Assembly (NCBI RefSeq): GCF_014489475.1
Contig: NZ_CP060820.1
Location: 744,001-808,000 of the forward strand
DNA length: 64,000 bases
DNA from: Lysobacter terrestris
GTDB taxonomy: Bacteria; Pseudomonadota; Gammaproteobacteria; Xanthomonadales; Xanthomonadaceae
Direction of reading: 5' to 3'
Shown here piece by piece: positions 9,799 to 19,149 of this stretch. The notes beneath the pieces were generated by a model. The model saw only the letters and a program-made list of their open reading frames with translations, was not told where the DNA came from and did no database searches. Position 1 is the first letter of the stretch. The number at the start of each line of letters is the position of its first letter. Position numbers and translations under genes: made by a program.

Positions 9799-11163
9799 AT
9801 GAGCAGGTTGGTGATGGTGTCCAACCGCGTCGCCCTGCCGGGCGAGGCGCGCGCCGGCGGTCTGGCCATCGCGCTCAAGGCCGCGATCGAGGAAGCCGGC
9901 GGCCTCTGGTTCGGCTGGAGCGGCCGCGTCGCGCCCGAGTCCGGCCGCCTGCACGAAACCGCTGCCGGCAACGTCCGCTACCTCACCGTCGACCTCTCCG
10001 AGGACGACCGCGACGCCTACTACCACGGCTTCGCCAACCGCACGTTGTGGCCGCTGCTGCATTTCCGCATGGACCTGGTCGACTACAGCCGCGAGATGTA
10101 CGCCGGCTACCGCCGCGTCAACGCGCTGTTCGCCGAGAAGCTCGCACCGCTGCTGCAGGACGACGACGTCGTATGGGTGCACGACTACCACCTCATCCCG
10201 CTCGCGCAACTGCTGCGCGAACGCAGCGTGCGCTGCCGGCTGGGTTTCTTCCTGCACGTGCCGATGCCGTCGTCCGACCTGCTCGCGGCGCTGCCCGATC
10301 ACCGCCGCCTGTTCGAAGGCCTGTCCCAGTACGACCTGGTCGGCTTCCAGACCGAGCGCGACCTCGAGCGTTTCCAGGATTACGTGCGCCTGTTCGGCCG
10401 CGGCCGCGTGGTCGAACACGGCGTGCTGGAAACGGCCGAAGGACGCCGGCTGCGTGCCGGCGCCTTCCCGATCAGCATCGACACGGCCGGCATCAGCGAC
10501 CTGGCCGCGCGCTCCGCCGGCAAGGCCAGCGCGAAGCGGCTCGGCGCGAGCCTGTCGGGGCGCGCGCTCGCCATCGGCGTCGACCGGCTGGATTATTCGA
10601 AGGGACTGCCCGAGCGCTTCCGCGCCTTCGAACGCTACCTGTTGCGCCATCCGGAACAGCGCGGGCACGTGACCTACCTGCAGATCGCGCCGGTGTCGCG
10701 CGGCGAAGTGCCCGAGTACCGCACGCTGCGCCAGGAACTGGAACGCCTCGCCGGCCACATCAACGGCACCCACGCCGATGCCGACTGGACGCCGGTGCGT
10801 TACGTCAACCGCAACTACCCGCACGCCTCGCTCACCGGCTTCTACCGCCTGGCGCGCGTGGCGCTGGTGACGCCGCTGCGCGATGGCATGAACCTGGTGG
10901 CCAAGGAATTCGTCGCCGCGCAGGACGGCGACGATCCCGGCGTGCTGGTGCTGTCGAGCTTCGCCGGTGCCGCGCGCGAACTGCCGCAGGCGTTGCTGGT
11001 GAATCCCTACGACCTCGACGGCGTTGCCGATGCGATCGCCACCGCGGTGGCGATGCCGCTGCAGGAACGGCGCGAACGCTGGCAGGCGATGATCGAACAG
11101 CTGCGCCGGCACGACATCACCGCCTGGCGGCAGCACTTCCTCGCCACCCTGCGCGCGGCCTGA
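9799..11163 (+). CDS. otsA: Trehalose-6-phosphate synthase
   Basis: A 454-residue GT20 glycosyltransferase (GT-B fold) that joins UDP-glucose and glucose 6-phosphate into trehalose 6-phosphate. The N-terminal SNRV segment and the RAGGL glycine-rich loop near residue 20 bind substrate. The VHDYHL motif is near residue 131, the [10 protein letters not shown] phosphate/sugar-nucleotide motif is near 257, and the [13 protein letters not shown] motif is near 357. All are intact. It ends the operon 10 bp after the GH15 gene. OtsA and OtsB give the complete two-step pathway. Confidence 0.96.
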   Translation: MSRLVMVSNRVALPGEARAGGLAIALKAAIEEAGGLWFGWSGRVAPESGRLHETAAGNVRYLTVDLSEDDRDAYYHGFANRTLWPLLHFRMDLVDYSREMYAGYRRVNALFAEKLAPLLQDDDVVWVHDYHLIPLAQLLRERSVRCRLGFFLHVPMPSSDLLAALPDHRRLFEGLSQYDLVGFQTERDLERFQDYVRLFGRGRVVEHGVLETAEGRRLRAGAFPISIDTAGISDLAARSAGKASAKRLGASLSGRALAIGVDRLDYSKGLPERFRAFERYLLRHPEQRGHVTYLQIAPVSRGEVPEYRTLRQELERLAGHINGTHADADWTPVRYVNRNYPHASLTGFYRLARVALVTPLRDGMNLVAKEFVAAQDGDDPGVLVLSSFAGAARELPQALLVNPYDLDGVADAIATAVAMPLQERRERWQAMIEQLRRHDITAWRQHFLATLRAA

Positions 11164-11166
11164 GGC

Positions 11167-11592
11167 CTACGGCAGGAAACGGTCGGCGTGGCCGTCCGGC
11201 GGCAGCGCGCAGGCGTCGTGGCGCCCGAACCAGCGGTAGCGGTTGCGCGCCAGCCAGCGGTACGCGCGATCGCGCAGCGGCCGCGGCACCACGCGCAGCG
11301 CGTGCACCAGCCGCCACGGGCCGGCGAGCCCGGCAACGACGCGGACGATCGCATCGGTGTCGCGCCAGGCGCGGCCGTGGTCCGCCAGCAGGAACGACAC
11401 CGGGTCGTCGGGATCGAGCCCGTTCTCGACCAGCAGGCGACGACCGCTCGCGGTCTGCATGGCGGCGAAGCGGTAACGCGCGCGGCGGTCGTGACGGAGC
11501 AGGAAACGCACCCAGCCGCTGCACAGCACGCACACGCCGTCGAAGACGATGACCGGGCGCGGATCGGCGCGTGTTTCGCCCTCAGCCGACAT
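11167..11592 (-). CDS. DCC-family thiol-disulfide oxidoreductase-like protein (DUF393)
   Basis: A 141-residue protein of the DUF393/DCC family. The defining N-terminal motif is DGVCVLC, giving a CxxC pair at residues 21 and 24; a conserved hydrophobic/basic region follows. The family is named for this putative thiol-disulfide motif, but its reaction is not established. The chosen ATG gives a compact family-length protein and overlaps the end of the preceding DUF4166 gene by 11 bp, suggesting translational coupling. Its stop faces the otsA stop 3 bp away, so the two transcription units converge. Confidence 0.85.
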   Translation of the reverse strand: MSAEGETRADPRPVIVFDGVCVLCSGWVRFLLRHDRRARYRFAAMQTASGRRLLVENGLDPDDPVSFLLADHGRAWRDTDAIVRVVAGLAGPWRLVHALRVVPRPLRDRAYRWLARNRYRWFGRHDACALPPDGHADRFLP

Positions 11593-12133
11593 GCAGCCAG
11601 CCGCGGTAACGCACCAGCAGTCCGGCCGCGGGCAGCGCCGCGGCGACGTCGAAGCAGTAGCGATCGCCCTGCTGCGTTTCGCGCGCAGTGACCGCCACAA
11701 ACCACGCAGCCGGCAACGGCACGCCGAAGACGCGGACGCGCGCCACGCGCCAGACCAGCGCGGCCGCCTCCACCTCTAGGCGGAAGCCGAACGTCACCAG
11801 GCCCAGGCGCTCGCACAACAGGCCGTCGCCGGCCCACAGGCGCGACGGCATCGCGTGGTTGGCGATCCGTCGCGTCCAGCGTTCCTCGCCGGGCGTGGCC
11901 ACGATCTCGACCGCGATCGGGCCGCATCCGGCCGGCGGCAGGCGCGTGGCCCACGCACACAGCCGCGCCAGCCTGCCGTGTCCACGCTCCACCTCCACTT
12001 CGCCGGCCAGCTGCTGCACGCCGAGGCGAAAATGCACGGCACGCACCAGCGGCGGCAGCGATTCGAAGCGTGCGCCCAGCAGCGCCGCGAACAGCAGGCG
12101 CGCCGGCGCGTTCAACGCGCGGGATCCATCCAC
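11582..12133 (-). CDS. DUF4166 domain-containing protein
   Basis: A protein of about 183 residues resembling the DUF4166 family, of unknown function. Readable features are an N-terminal LPPLVRAVHF segment, an ERWTR stretch and a C-terminal LPAGLLVRYRGWLH region rich in beta-strand-forming residues; there is no signal peptide or membrane helix. The start is uncertain. A GTG at 12133 lies inside the end of pgeF, and a TTG at 12115 overlaps the pgeF stop as TTGA. Either way translation is coupled to pgeF upstream and to the DCC-family gene downstream. Family assignment is by recognition only. Confidence 0.7.
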   Translation of the reverse strand: MDGSRALNAPARLLFAALLGARFESLPPLVRAVHFRLGVQQLAGEVEVERGHGRLARLCAWATRLPPAGCGPIAVEIVATPGEERWTRRIANHAMPSRLWAGDGLLCERLGLVTFGFRLEVEAAALVWRVARVRVFGVPLPAAWFVAVTARETQQGDRYCFDVAAALPAAGLLVRYRGWLHVG

Positions 12134-12870
12134 ACCAGCGAGGCCATGCGCCCGGTGCGCTGGTCGCGACGGTGCGAGTAGAAGGACTGCGGGTCGGCGA
12201 TGGTGCACAGCGCGCCGCCATGGATGTCGTGCGCGCGCAGCCCGGCCTTCTCGAGGCGGCGGCGCGCGAGCGCGTACAGGTCGACGTGCCAGTGGTGGGG
12301 ACGCGTGCTGGTGAAGGCGCGGCCCGCGCCCCAGTCGTCGGCCACGAAGGCGTCGTAGACCTCCATGCCGACTTCGTAGCGTTGCGGTCCCGCACCGGGA
12401 CCGAGCCAGGCGAGCAGGTGGTCGGGCGGCGTGTGCAGCGCGGCGACGGTCGCTTCCAGCACGCCCGCGGCCAGGCCGCGCCAGCCGGCATGCGCGGCGC
12501 CGACGGCGCTGCCGTCTTTCGCCGCGAACAGCACCGGCAGGCAGTCGGCGGTGAGGATGGCGAGCACGACGCCGGGGGTCGAGGTCACCGCGGCGTCGGC
12601 TTCCGGCTCGTGCGTGGCCGCGCTGTCGTCGCAACGCACGACGTCCACGCCGTGCACCTGGCGCAGCCAGTGCGGCGGCGACGGCAGCCGCGCGAATTCG
12701 GCCAGCTGCTGCCGGTTGCGCAGTACGTCCGCTTCGACGTCGCCCGAACGCAGGCCGAGGTTGAAGCTGTCGAACGGCGCGCGCGAGACGCCGGCACCGT
12801 GGCGCAGGGTGGTGAAGCCGTGCACCGACTTCGGTACAGGCCACGCGGCCGGGAGGAAGGCCGGATGCAT
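12112..12870 (-). CDS. pgeF: Peptidoglycan editing factor PgeF (multicopper polyphenol oxidase/laccase-domain family)
   Basis: A 252-residue cytoplasmic protein of the YfiH/PgeF family, which in E. coli removes UDP-MurNAc-L-Ser errors from the peptidoglycan precursor pool. The zinc site is complete: His73 (QVHG), Cys110 (TADC) and His127 (AAHAGW). The GLGPGAG-type segment follows. The ATG at 12870 leaves only 5 bp to the rluD stop, reproducing the E. coli rluD-pgeF (yfiI-yfiH) order next to bamD and, further on, clpB. The old name laccase reflects in vitro oxidase activity and is not the likely role. Confidence 0.93.
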   Translation of the reverse strand: MHPAFLPAAWPVPKSVHGFTTLRHGAGVSRAPFDSFNLGLRSGDVEADVLRNRQQLAEFARLPSPPHWLRQVHGVDVVRCDDSAATHEPEADAAVTSTPGVVLAILTADCLPVLFAAKDGSAVGAAHAGWRGLAAGVLEATVAALHTPPDHLLAWLGPGAGPQRYEVGMEVYDAFVADDWGAGRAFTSTRPHHWHVDLYALARRRLEKAGLRAHDIHGGALCTIADPQSFYSHRRDQRTGRMASLVWMDPAR

Positions 12871-12875
12871 GGCTC

Positions 12876-13850
12876 TCAGCGGCCGTCCCGCTTCGCGAGC
12901 GCCGCGTCGTCGTGCAGGGCGCGCACCAGCGCGCGCAGGTCGTCGGGCACCGGCGCGCTGCAGCGCACGGCTTCGCCGGTCACCGGGTGGCTGAACTCCA
13001 GCACTTCGGCGTGCAGCGCCTGGCGGCGGAAACCGCGCAGGGCCTCGATCAGTTCCGGCGTCGCGCCCTTGGGCAGCTTCAGCGGGCCGCCGTAGAGCGG
13101 ATCGCCGATGATCGGGTGCTTGAGGTGCGCCATGTGCACGCGGATCTGGTGCGTGCGCCCGGTTTCCAGCCGGCATTCGAGCAGGGTGTGGGCGCGGAAG
13201 CGTTCGCGCAGGCGGAAGTGGGTCACCGCGTCCTTGCCGTCGTCGCGCACGGCCATGCGGATGCGATCGCGCGGGTGGCGTTCGATCGGCGCGTTGGCGG
13301 TGCCGCCGGAGACCAGCGCACCCACGACCACGGCGAGGTACTGGCGGTGCACTTCGCGCGAGGACAGCTGCTCGATCAGCGCCGTGTGCGCGGGCAAGGT
13401 GCGCGCGACCACCATGACGCCGGAGGTGTCCTTGTCGAGGCGGTGGACGATGCCGGCGCGCGGCAGCGCGTTGAGCGCCGGGTCGCGGTGCAGCAGCGCG
13501 TTCACCAGGGTGCCGGCGGGATTGCCCGCGCCCGGATGCACCACCAGCCCCGCGGGCTTGTTGATGACGAAGACGTGCTCGTCCTCGTACAGCACGTCCA
13601 GCGCGATGTCTTCGGGCTGCGAATGGGTCTGCACCTCGAGCACCACGGCCAGGGTGACGGTTTCGCCGCCGCGGACCGGATCGCGCGGGCGCACTTCCTT
13701 GCCGTCGAGGCGGGCGTCGCCGGACTTGATCCAGGCCGACAGGCGCGAGCGCGAGTAATCGGGGAAAAGTTCCGCAAGCACGGCGTCGAAGCGACGGCCG
13801 GCGCTGCTGTCGGGGACGGTGGCGGAAAGGGTCTGGGCAGAGCCGCTCAT
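12876..13850 (-). CDS. rluD: 23S rRNA pseudouridine(1911/1915/1917) synthase
   Basis: A 324-residue RluA-family enzyme that converts uridines of 23S rRNA helix 69 to pseudouridine, important for ribosome assembly. An S4 RNA-binding domain covers about residues 18-75. The catalytic domain carries HRLDKDTSG with the nucleophilic aspartate at Asp139, and a later [11 protein letters not shown] motif. Length agrees with E. coli RluD (326). The gene is divergent from bamD, as in enterobacteria, and is followed closely by pgeF. The ATG at 13850 has only a weak ribosome-binding site. Confidence 0.95.
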   Translation of the reverse strand: MSGSAQTLSATVPDSSAGRRFDAVLAELFPDYSRSRLSAWIKSGDARLDGKEVRPRDPVRGGETVTLAVVLEVQTHSQPEDIALDVLYEDEHVFVINKPAGLVVHPGAGNPAGTLVNALLHRDPALNALPRAGIVHRLDKDTSGVMVVARTLPAHTALIEQLSSREVHRQYLAVVVGALVSGGTANAPIERHPRDRIRMAVRDDGKDAVTHFRLRERFRAHTLLECRLETGRTHQIRVHMAHLKHPIIGDPLYGGPLKLPKGATPELIEALRGFRRQALHAEVLEFSHPVTGEAVRCSAPVPDDLRALVRALHDDAALAKRDGR

Positions 13851-13863
13851 GCAGGGGCCAAGG

Positions 13864-13894
13864 TTCAGGGGGCGGATCGCCGGGCTGCTATTAT
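13864..13894 (+). promoter_or_regulatory. Possible sigma-70 promoter for bamD
   Basis: In the 87-bp bamD/rluD divergent gap, TATTAT at 13889-13894 is a good -10 element, and TTCAGG at 13864-13869 is a weak -35 at 19-bp spacing. It is the only convincing AT-rich hexamer in the gap. Support is by eye only. Confidence 0.4.
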
Positions 13895-13937
13895 CCGGGT
13901 TTCGCGCCTCCGGCGTCCGTCCAAAGCCTGCTGCCCC

Positions 13938-14810
13938 ATGACCCCCAGTCGTAATCGCATCGCTCCGCGCGCCCTGCTCTGCCTGCTGCTGATCGCCGTC
14001 CTTGCCGGTTCGGGCTGCGCCCGGGTCAAGGGCATGTTCAAGGACGAGGAGGCCAACGAGGGCCAGCCGGTCGAGGAGCTGTACACGAAGGCGCACCGCC
14101 TGATGACCCACGGCAACTGGTCGGGCGCCGAGCTCGTCTTCAAGCGCCTGGTCGCGCAGTACCCCTACGGCACGTACACCGAGCAGGCGCTGGTGGAAAC
14201 CGCCTACGCCCAGTACAAGTCGGGCAAGCACGACGACGCGATCAGCAGTATCGACCGCTTCATCCGCACCTACCCGACCCACCGCAACACCTCGTACATG
14301 TACTACCTGCGCGGCCTGGTGGATTCGAGCCGGCAGACGGTGTTCCTGCAGCGGGTGTGGCGCCTGGATCCGAGCCGCCGCGACCTGGCGACGCCGCAGC
14401 AGGCCTACAACGACTTCCAGATCGTCGCCGAGCGCTACCCGAACAGCCGCTACGCCGAGGACGCGCGCCAGCGCATGGCCGACCTGCGCAACGTGTTCGC
14501 GCGCCACGACCTCGACGTCGCCCTGTACTACCTGCGCCGCACCGCCTACGTGGCCGCCGCCGACCGCGCCAAGCGCGTGCTCGAGACCTATCCGCAGAGC
14601 AAGTACCAGAACGATGCGGTCGCCGCGCTGGCCGCCGCCTACACCGGCCTGGGCAATACGGCGCTCGCCGACGACGCCAAGCGCGTGCTGCAGCAGAACG
14701 ATCCGAACCACCCGTACCTGACGGGCGACTGGCCGGATTACCCGAACAACCTGCGCAAGCTCAATCCGTTCGCCGGCGAGAAGTCGGCGCTGGACAACGA
14801 CAAGCGCTGA
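13938..14810 (+). CDS. bamD: Outer-membrane assembly lipoprotein BamD
   Basis: A 290-residue periplasmic lipoprotein of the beta-barrel assembly machinery. A short signal peptide ends in the lipobox LAGSGC with the acylated cysteine at Cys27. The remainder consists of five TPR-like helical hairpins, recognisable from repeated A-x2-x-Y-P-x-S/G elements such as [15 protein letters not shown] and [12 protein letters not shown]. It binds BamA and BamC/E in better-studied bacteria. The protein is somewhat longer than E. coli BamD (245). It is divergent from rluD and followed by a good terminator, so it is probably monocistronic. Confidence 0.96.
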   Translation: MTPSRNRIAPRALLCLLLIAVLAGSGCARVKGMFKDEEANEGQPVEELYTKAHRLMTHGNWSGAELVFKRLVAQYPYGTYTEQALVETAYAQYKSGKHDDAISSIDRFIRTYPTHRNTSYMYYLRGLVDSSRQTVFLQRVWRLDPSRRDLATPQQAYNDFQIVAERYPNSRYAEDARQRMADLRNVFARHDLDVALYYLRRTAYVAAADRAKRVLETYPQSKYQNDAVAALAAAYTGLGNTALADDAKRVLQQNDPNHPYLTGDWPDYPNNLRKLNPFAGEKSALDNDKR

Positions 14811-14831
14811 ACCCCGCAGCATCCACGCACG

Positions 14832-14857
14832 AACGCCGCCTCCGGGCGGCGTTTTGC
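14832..14857 (+). terminator. Intrinsic terminator after bamD
   Basis: The stem CGCCGCC/GGCGGCG with loop TCCG or similar is followed by TTTTGCTTTTT. It begins about 22 bp after the bamD stop. Confidence 0.85.
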
Positions 14858-14971
14858 TTTTTGGCGCCGGGCATCGCCGGCGTCGATGCGCGGAACACTG
14901 CGTGCACGGCGCGACCGCGCAGTTTGCGCCCGGCGCTGCACACTGGCCTGCCCCCCGAGCGTGCCCCTGCC

Positions 14972-15814
14972 ATGAGCGAGCCCGAACTCCTTCGCTACAC
15001 CGCGTTCACCGATCGCCCCGAGGGCGGCAACCCCGCCGGCGTGGTGCTGGATGCCCGCGGGCTGGATGCCGCGCGGATGCAGGCCATCGCCGCCGCAATC
15101 GGTTATTCCGAAACCGCCTTCCTGTCGCCGCGCGCGGACGGCGGCTACGACACGCGCTACTACTCGCCGGAAAAGGAAATCAGTTTCTGCGGCCACGCCA
15201 CCATCGCCGCCGCGGTCGCGCTGGCCGAACGCAGTGCGCCCGGCCACCTGCGCCTGCACACCCGCGTCGGCGAAGTCGCGGTGGAAACGCACCGCACCGA
15301 CGGCCGCACCACGGCGACGCTGACCAGCGTGGAACCGCACGTCGTCGTGCCGTCCGACGAACTGCTGGCCAGTGCGCTGGCCGCACTGCGGTGGTCGCCC
15401 GATGAGCTCGACCCCGCGTTGCCGGCCCGCATAGGCTTCGCCGGCGCGCGCCACCTGATCCTCGCGGCACGCACACGCGAACGCCTGCGCGAACTCGACT
15501 ACGACTACGCGGCGCTCAAGGCACTGATGCTGGCCCACGACCTCACCACGCTCGCGCTGCTCTGGCGCGAGGGGCCGACGCTGTTCCACGCGCGCAATCC
15601 ATTCCCGCCGGGCGGCGTGGTCGAGGATCCCGCCACCGGCGCGGCGGCCGCGGCCTTAGGTGCCTACCTGCGCGAACTGGCGCTGGTCGTGCCGCCCGCG
15701 ACGATCACGATCCACCAGGGCGTCGACATGGGACGCCCCAGCCTGTTGACGGTGGAGATCGGCGCACGCGGCGGGATCCGCGTCACCGGGCAGGCGGTGC
15801 CAGTCGCGCCGTGA
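14972..15814 (+). CDS. PhzF family isomerase/epimerase-like protein
   Basis: A 280-residue cytoplasmic protein with the PhzF two-lobed diaminopimelate-epimerase-like fold. Hallmarks are GGNPAGVVL (residues 18-26), the catalytic glutamate Glu47 in YSETAF, SFCGHAT at about 71-77, and a C-terminal [15 protein letters not shown]. PhzF itself isomerises trans-2,3-dihydro-3-hydroxyanthranilate in phenazine synthesis. No other phz genes are present, so this is a general PhzF-like isomerase of unknown substrate. It stands alone, converging on nadE with a REP dimer between them. Confidence 0.9.
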   Translation: MSEPELLRYTAFTDRPEGGNPAGVVLDARGLDAARMQAIAAAIGYSETAFLSPRADGGYDTRYYSPEKEISFCGHATIAAAVALAERSAPGHLRLHTRVGEVAVETHRTDGRTTATLTSVEPHVVVPSDELLASALAALRWSPDELDPALPARIGFAGARHLILAARTRERLRELDYDYAALKALMLAHDLTTLALLWREGPTLFHARNPFPPGGVVEDPATGAAAAALGAYLRELALVVPPATITIHQGVDMGRPSLLTVEIGARGGIRVTGQAVPVAP

Positions 15815-15841
15815 GGCAAACGTAGCGGCGATGCAGTTCAC

Positions 15842-15918
15842 GTAGTTCGGGTAAGCGAAGCGCACCCGGGAGTTTTGTACGTGACCCCGGGTGCGGCCTG
15901 CGGCCTTACCCGGGCTAC
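15842..15918. repeat. GTAG-type REP dimer between phzF-like gene and nadE
   Basis: This is an inverted pair of REP units. The left unit starts GTAGTTCGGGTAAG and closes with CACCCGGG; the right unit is its near inverse, ending CTTACCCGGGCTAC-like at 15905-15918. It lies 3 bp from the nadE stop and could form a 3'-end stem. A second dimer sits at 17623-17704. Confidence 0.85.
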
Positions 15919-15921
15919 TCG

Positions 15922-17556
15922 CTATTTGCCGTCCATGTACCCATTGGTGATCGGATAACGGCGTTCGCGCCCGAAAGCACGCCGCGACACCTTCGGACCC
16001 GGTGCCGCCTGGTGCCGCTTCCATTCGCTGATCCGCACCAGCCGCAGCACGCGCTCCACCGTCGCCGCATCGAAGCCGGCCGCGATGATCTCCGCACCCG
16101 ACTGCTCCAGGTCGACATGCCGGTACAGGATCGCGTCGAGCACGTCGTACGTCGGCAGCGAATCCTGGTCCTTCTGGTTCTCGCGCAATTCCGCCGAGGG
16201 CGGGCGGTCGATCACGCCCTGCGGGATCACCAGGTCGCCGACGGTGTTGCGCCAGCGCGCCAGCGCGAATACCTCGGTCTTGTACAGGTCCTTCAGTGGC
16301 GCATAGCCGCCGCACATGTCGCCGTAGATGGTGGCGTAGCCGACCGCGTATTCGCTCTTGTTGCCGGTGGTCAGCAGCAGGCCGCCGAACTTGTTGCTCA
16401 GCGCCATCATGATCGCGCCGCGGCTGCGCGATTGCAGGTTTTCCTCGGCGGTGTCTACCGGCTTGTCCGCGAACTGCTCCGCCAGCGCATCGATGAAGCC
16501 CTGGAACGGTTTCTCGATCGGCACGGTGATCATGCGCACGCCCTGGCGGCGGCACTGCTCCTCGGCGAGGTCGTTCGACAGGTCGGCGGTGTAGCGCGAA
16601 GGCATGCGCACCGCGGTCACGTGGTCCGCGCCGAGCGCATCCACCGCGATCGCCAGCACCAGCGAGGAATCGATGCCGCCGGACAGGCCAAGCCACGCGT
16701 GCTTGAAGCCGTTCTTGGCGAAGTAGTCGCGCGTGCCGCGCACCACTGCGCGCCAGGCCAGCGCATCGCGGCTTTCGTCGCCATCGTCCATCCATTGCAC
16801 CGGTGCGAACCTGCGCGTGTCCGCATCGAAGTCGACCACCAGCCACTGGTCGGTGAAGGCGGCCGCCGCCGGATGCACCGCGCCGTCGCCGTCGGCCACG
16901 ACCGAGGCACCGTCGAACACCAGCGCATCCTGCCCGCCGACCACGTTGAGGTAGGCGATCGCCGCGCCGGTTTCCTGCACCCGCTGCGCCAGCAGTTCGT
17001 CGCGCTGCACGTGCTTGTCGCGCTCGAACGGCGAGGCGTTCGGCACCAGCACCACCTGCGCGCCTGCCGCGACCGTCTGCGCGATGGGTTCGGGGAACCA
17101 CAGGTCTTCGCAGATGATCAGCCCGACCTGGGTGCCGTTGACTTCGAATACGCAGTTGTCGCGGTCCGGGTCGACGTCGAAGTAGCGGCGCTCGTCGAAC
17201 ACCGCGTAGTTGGGCAGCTCGCGCTTGCGGTAGGTGTGGGCGATGGCGCCGTCGCGCAACACGCTGGCGGCGTTGTAGACCACCGCGCCGGCGGCCTGCG
17301 GCCAGCCGACGATGGCGACGATCCCGGTCGCGGCGCGGGCGATGCGCTGCATCGCCGCCTCGCAGTCGGCGAGGAACGCCGGACGCAGCAGCAGGTCCTC
17401 CGGCGGGTAGCCGCTGAGGGCCAGCTCGGGGAACAGCACCACGTCGGCGGCGTATTCCTCCCGCGCGACCGCGATCATCTCGATGATGCGGTCGGCGTTC
17501 TGCGCCACCGCACCGACCGTGAAATCGAACTGCGCCATCGCGATCCGCACCGTCAT
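15922..17556 (-). CDS. nadE: Glutamine-dependent NAD+ synthetase
   Basis: A 544-residue two-domain enzyme that amidates nicotinic acid adenine dinucleotide to NAD+. The N-terminal nitrilase-type glutaminase domain (residues 1 to about 250) retains its triad: a glutamate in FPELALSGYPPEDLL, a lysine in the YRKRELPNY region, and the nucleophilic cysteine in IICEDLWFPEP. The C-terminal synthetase domain has the ATP-pyrophosphatase P-loop SGGIDSS near residue 291. Ammonia is therefore probably channelled from glutamine. The gene is monocistronic and flanked on both sides by REP dimers. Confidence 0.96.
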   Translation of the reverse strand: MTVRIAMAQFDFTVGAVAQNADRIIEMIAVAREEYAADVVLFPELALSGYPPEDLLLRPAFLADCEAAMQRIARAATGIVAIVGWPQAAGAVVYNAASVLRDGAIAHTYRKRELPNYAVFDERRYFDVDPDRDNCVFEVNGTQVGLIICEDLWFPEPIAQTVAAGAQVVLVPNASPFERDKHVQRDELLAQRVQETGAAIAYLNVVGGQDALVFDGASVVADGDGAVHPAAAAFTDQWLVVDFDADTRRFAPVQWMDDGDESRDALAWRAVVRGTRDYFAKNGFKHAWLGLSGGIDSSLVLAIAVDALGADHVTAVRMPSRYTADLSNDLAEEQCRRQGVRMITVPIEKPFQGFIDALAEQFADKPVDTAEENLQSRSRGAIMMALSNKFGGLLLTTGNKSEYAVGYATIYGDMCGGYAPLKDLYKTEVFALARWRNTVGDLVIPQGVIDRPPSAELRENQKDQDSLPTYDVLDAILYRHVDLEQSGAEIIAAGFDAATVERVLRLVRISEWKRHQAAPGPKVSRRAFGRERRYPITNGYMDGK

Positions 17557-17622
17557 GCCCTGCTCCAGCCTGCGTGTGCGCGCATTCTACTGCGGTGTGG
17601 CGGGCCGACATTTCAACTTGGC

Positions 17623-17704
17623 GTAGCCCGGGTAAGGCCGAAGGCCGCACCCGGGGTTCCGCACGCGCCGAAGGCCCCGGGTGCGCTGCGCTTACCCGGG
17701 CTAC
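17623..17704. repeat. GTAG-type REP dimer between nadE and the thioesterase gene
   Basis: The element opens with GTAGCCCGGGTAAGGCC and closes with its inverse (GCTTACCCGGGCTAC). The two inner arms CACCCGGGG and CCCCGGGTG also pair. It lies 6 bp past the thioesterase stop. It is the same repeat family as 15842-15918. Confidence 0.88.
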
Positions 17705-17710
17705 ACGCCC

Positions 17711-18124
17711 TCAGGCCATCACGGCCAGCGCCTGCACCGGTGCCGGCTTGCCGTTGGCGTCCAGCGCGATCATCACGAAGCGGCCGCGCGTGCACAGGTG
17801 GCGCGTGCCGGCGTGCGGGTCTTCCGTGTGCAGCTCCACTTCCACCTGCATCGAGCTGCGCCCGACCTCGACGATGCGCGCCACCAGTTCGACCAGCTGG
17901 CCCTGCCGCACAGGCACATGGAAGTCGACCTGCTCCGAGCGCGCCGTGACCACGGTGCGGCGCGCATAGCGGGTGGCGGCGATGAACGCCGCCTTGTCCA
18001 TCCACGCCAGCGCGCGGCCGCCGAACAGCGTGCCCAGGTGGTTCGCGTCGTCCGGGAACACGATCTCCCACAACCGCGCTTCCAGCAGCGCGGCCGGCTC
18101 CACATGGGGATGGTCAGAACGCAT
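17711..18124 (-). CDS. Acyl-CoA thioesterase, hotdog fold (YciA-like)
   Basis: A 137-residue single hotdog-domain protein predicted to hydrolyse acyl-CoA thioesters. The characteristic segment NHLGTLFGGRALAWMD is at about residues 29-44; it contains the catalytic acidic residue and the glycines that shape the CoA site. A second conserved region, RSEQVDFHVPV, follows. Closest in type to YciA/BFIT-like thioesterases; the preferred acyl chain cannot be read. The ATG at 18124 overlaps the nrdB stop by 11 bp, so translation may be coupled; an in-frame GTG at 18142 is an alternative start. Confidence 0.88.
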   Translation of the reverse strand: MRSDHPHVEPAALLEARLWEIVFPDDANHLGTLFGGRALAWMDKAAFIAATRYARRTVVTARSEQVDFHVPVRQGQLVELVARIVEVGRSSMQVEVELHTEDPHAGTRHLCTRGRFVMIALDANGKPAPVQALAVMA

Positions 18125-19133
18125 CGTCGAACCCGACCGCACCGCTGATGCCGACCTGGTAGGCCGACACGCGACGCTCGAAGAAGTTGGTCAGCTCCTG
18201 CACGTCCTGCAGGTCCATGAACGGGAACGGATTCTTCGCCCCGAATTCGGGGACTAGGCCGAGCGCGGACAGGCGCAGGTCGGCAACGTATTCCAGGTAC
18301 TGGCGCATCTCGCGCGGCGACAGGCCGTTGACGCCGCCGGAGAGCACGTCGGTGGCGAAGCCGGCCTCGACCTCGATCGCCTCGCGCAGCATCGCGCGCA
18401 CTTCGCGCTCCATGCCCGCATCAAACAGGCCCGGATCCTCGCTGCGCACGGTGTGGATCACCTCCAGGGCAAAGCCCATGTGCCCGGATTCGTCGCGGAA
18501 CACCCAGTTGGTGCCCGACGCCAGCCCCGGCAGCAGCCCGCGCGAACGCAGGAACCACACATAGGCGAACGCGGCGAAGAAGAACAGGCCTTCGATGCAG
18601 CAGGCGAAGCAGATGAGATTCAGCAGGAAGGCGCGGCGCTGCTCGCGCGTCTCCAGGCGCCGCAGGTCCTGCACCGAATCCATCCACTTGAAGCAGAACG
18701 CGGCCTTGGCCTTGATCGATGGAATGTTCTCGATCGCGTCGAAGGCTTCGGCGCGGCGGGCGGGATCGGGAATGTAGGCATCCAGCAGCGTCAGGTAGAA
18801 CTGCACGTGCAGCGCTTCCTCGTACAGCTGGCGCGACAGGTACATGCGCGCTTCGGGCGCGTTGATGTGCTGGTACAGGTTCAGCACCAGGTTGTTGGAC
18901 ACGATCGAATCGCCGGTGGCGAAGAACGCGACCAGGCGCTCGATCAGGTGGCGATCGGCCGGCGTCAGCTTGTGGCGCAGGTCGTTGAGGTCGATGCCGA
19001 AGTCGATTTCCTCGACGGTCCAGGTGTTCTTGATGGCGTCCTTGTACATCTCGTAGAACGCGGGATAACGCATCGGCCGCAGGGTGAGGGCGAAGCCGGG
19101 ATCGAGCAGGTGGGATGGCATCACTGCGGACAT
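18114..19133 (-). CDS. nrdB: Ribonucleotide reductase class Ia, small (radical) subunit
   Basis: A 339-residue diiron ferritin-fold protein that generates the tyrosyl radical used by NrdA. The radical and metal-site residues are present as Glu106-x2-His109-x3-Tyr113, matching E115/H118/Y122 in E. coli. Further ligands lie in the ICFACCIEG helix and in the DESGHMGFA helix. The retained tyrosine argues for an ordinary radical-bearing subunit rather than a Tyr-less subclass. The chosen start, MSAVMPSHLLDPG, avoids an upstream extension through a REP-like element. It lies 204 bp after nrdA and likely shares its riboswitch-controlled transcript. Confidence 0.95.
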   Translation of the reverse strand: MSAVMPSHLLDPGFALTLRPMRYPAFYEMYKDAIKNTWTVEEIDFGIDLNDLRHKLTPADRHLIERLVAFFATGDSIVSNNLVLNLYQHINAPEARMYLSRQLYEEALHVQFYLTLLDAYIPDPARRAEAFDAIENIPSIKAKAAFCFKWMDSVQDLRRLETREQRRAFLLNLICFACCIEGLFFFAAFAYVWFLRSRGLLPGLASGTNWVFRDESGHMGFALEVIHTVRSEDPGLFDAGMEREVRAMLREAIEVEAGFATDVLSGGVNGLSPREMRQYLEYVADLRLSALGLVPEFGAKNPFPFMDLQDVQELTNFFERRVSAYQVGISGAVGFDDAF

Positions 19134-19149
19134 GGAGTTCTCGTTCTTG

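Noticed and set aside
12876-14822. A 648-codon reading of rluD extending back through bamD
   Set aside because: The extra N-terminal part is antisense to bamD, a complete lipoprotein gene; the S4 domain starts just after the ATG at 13850.
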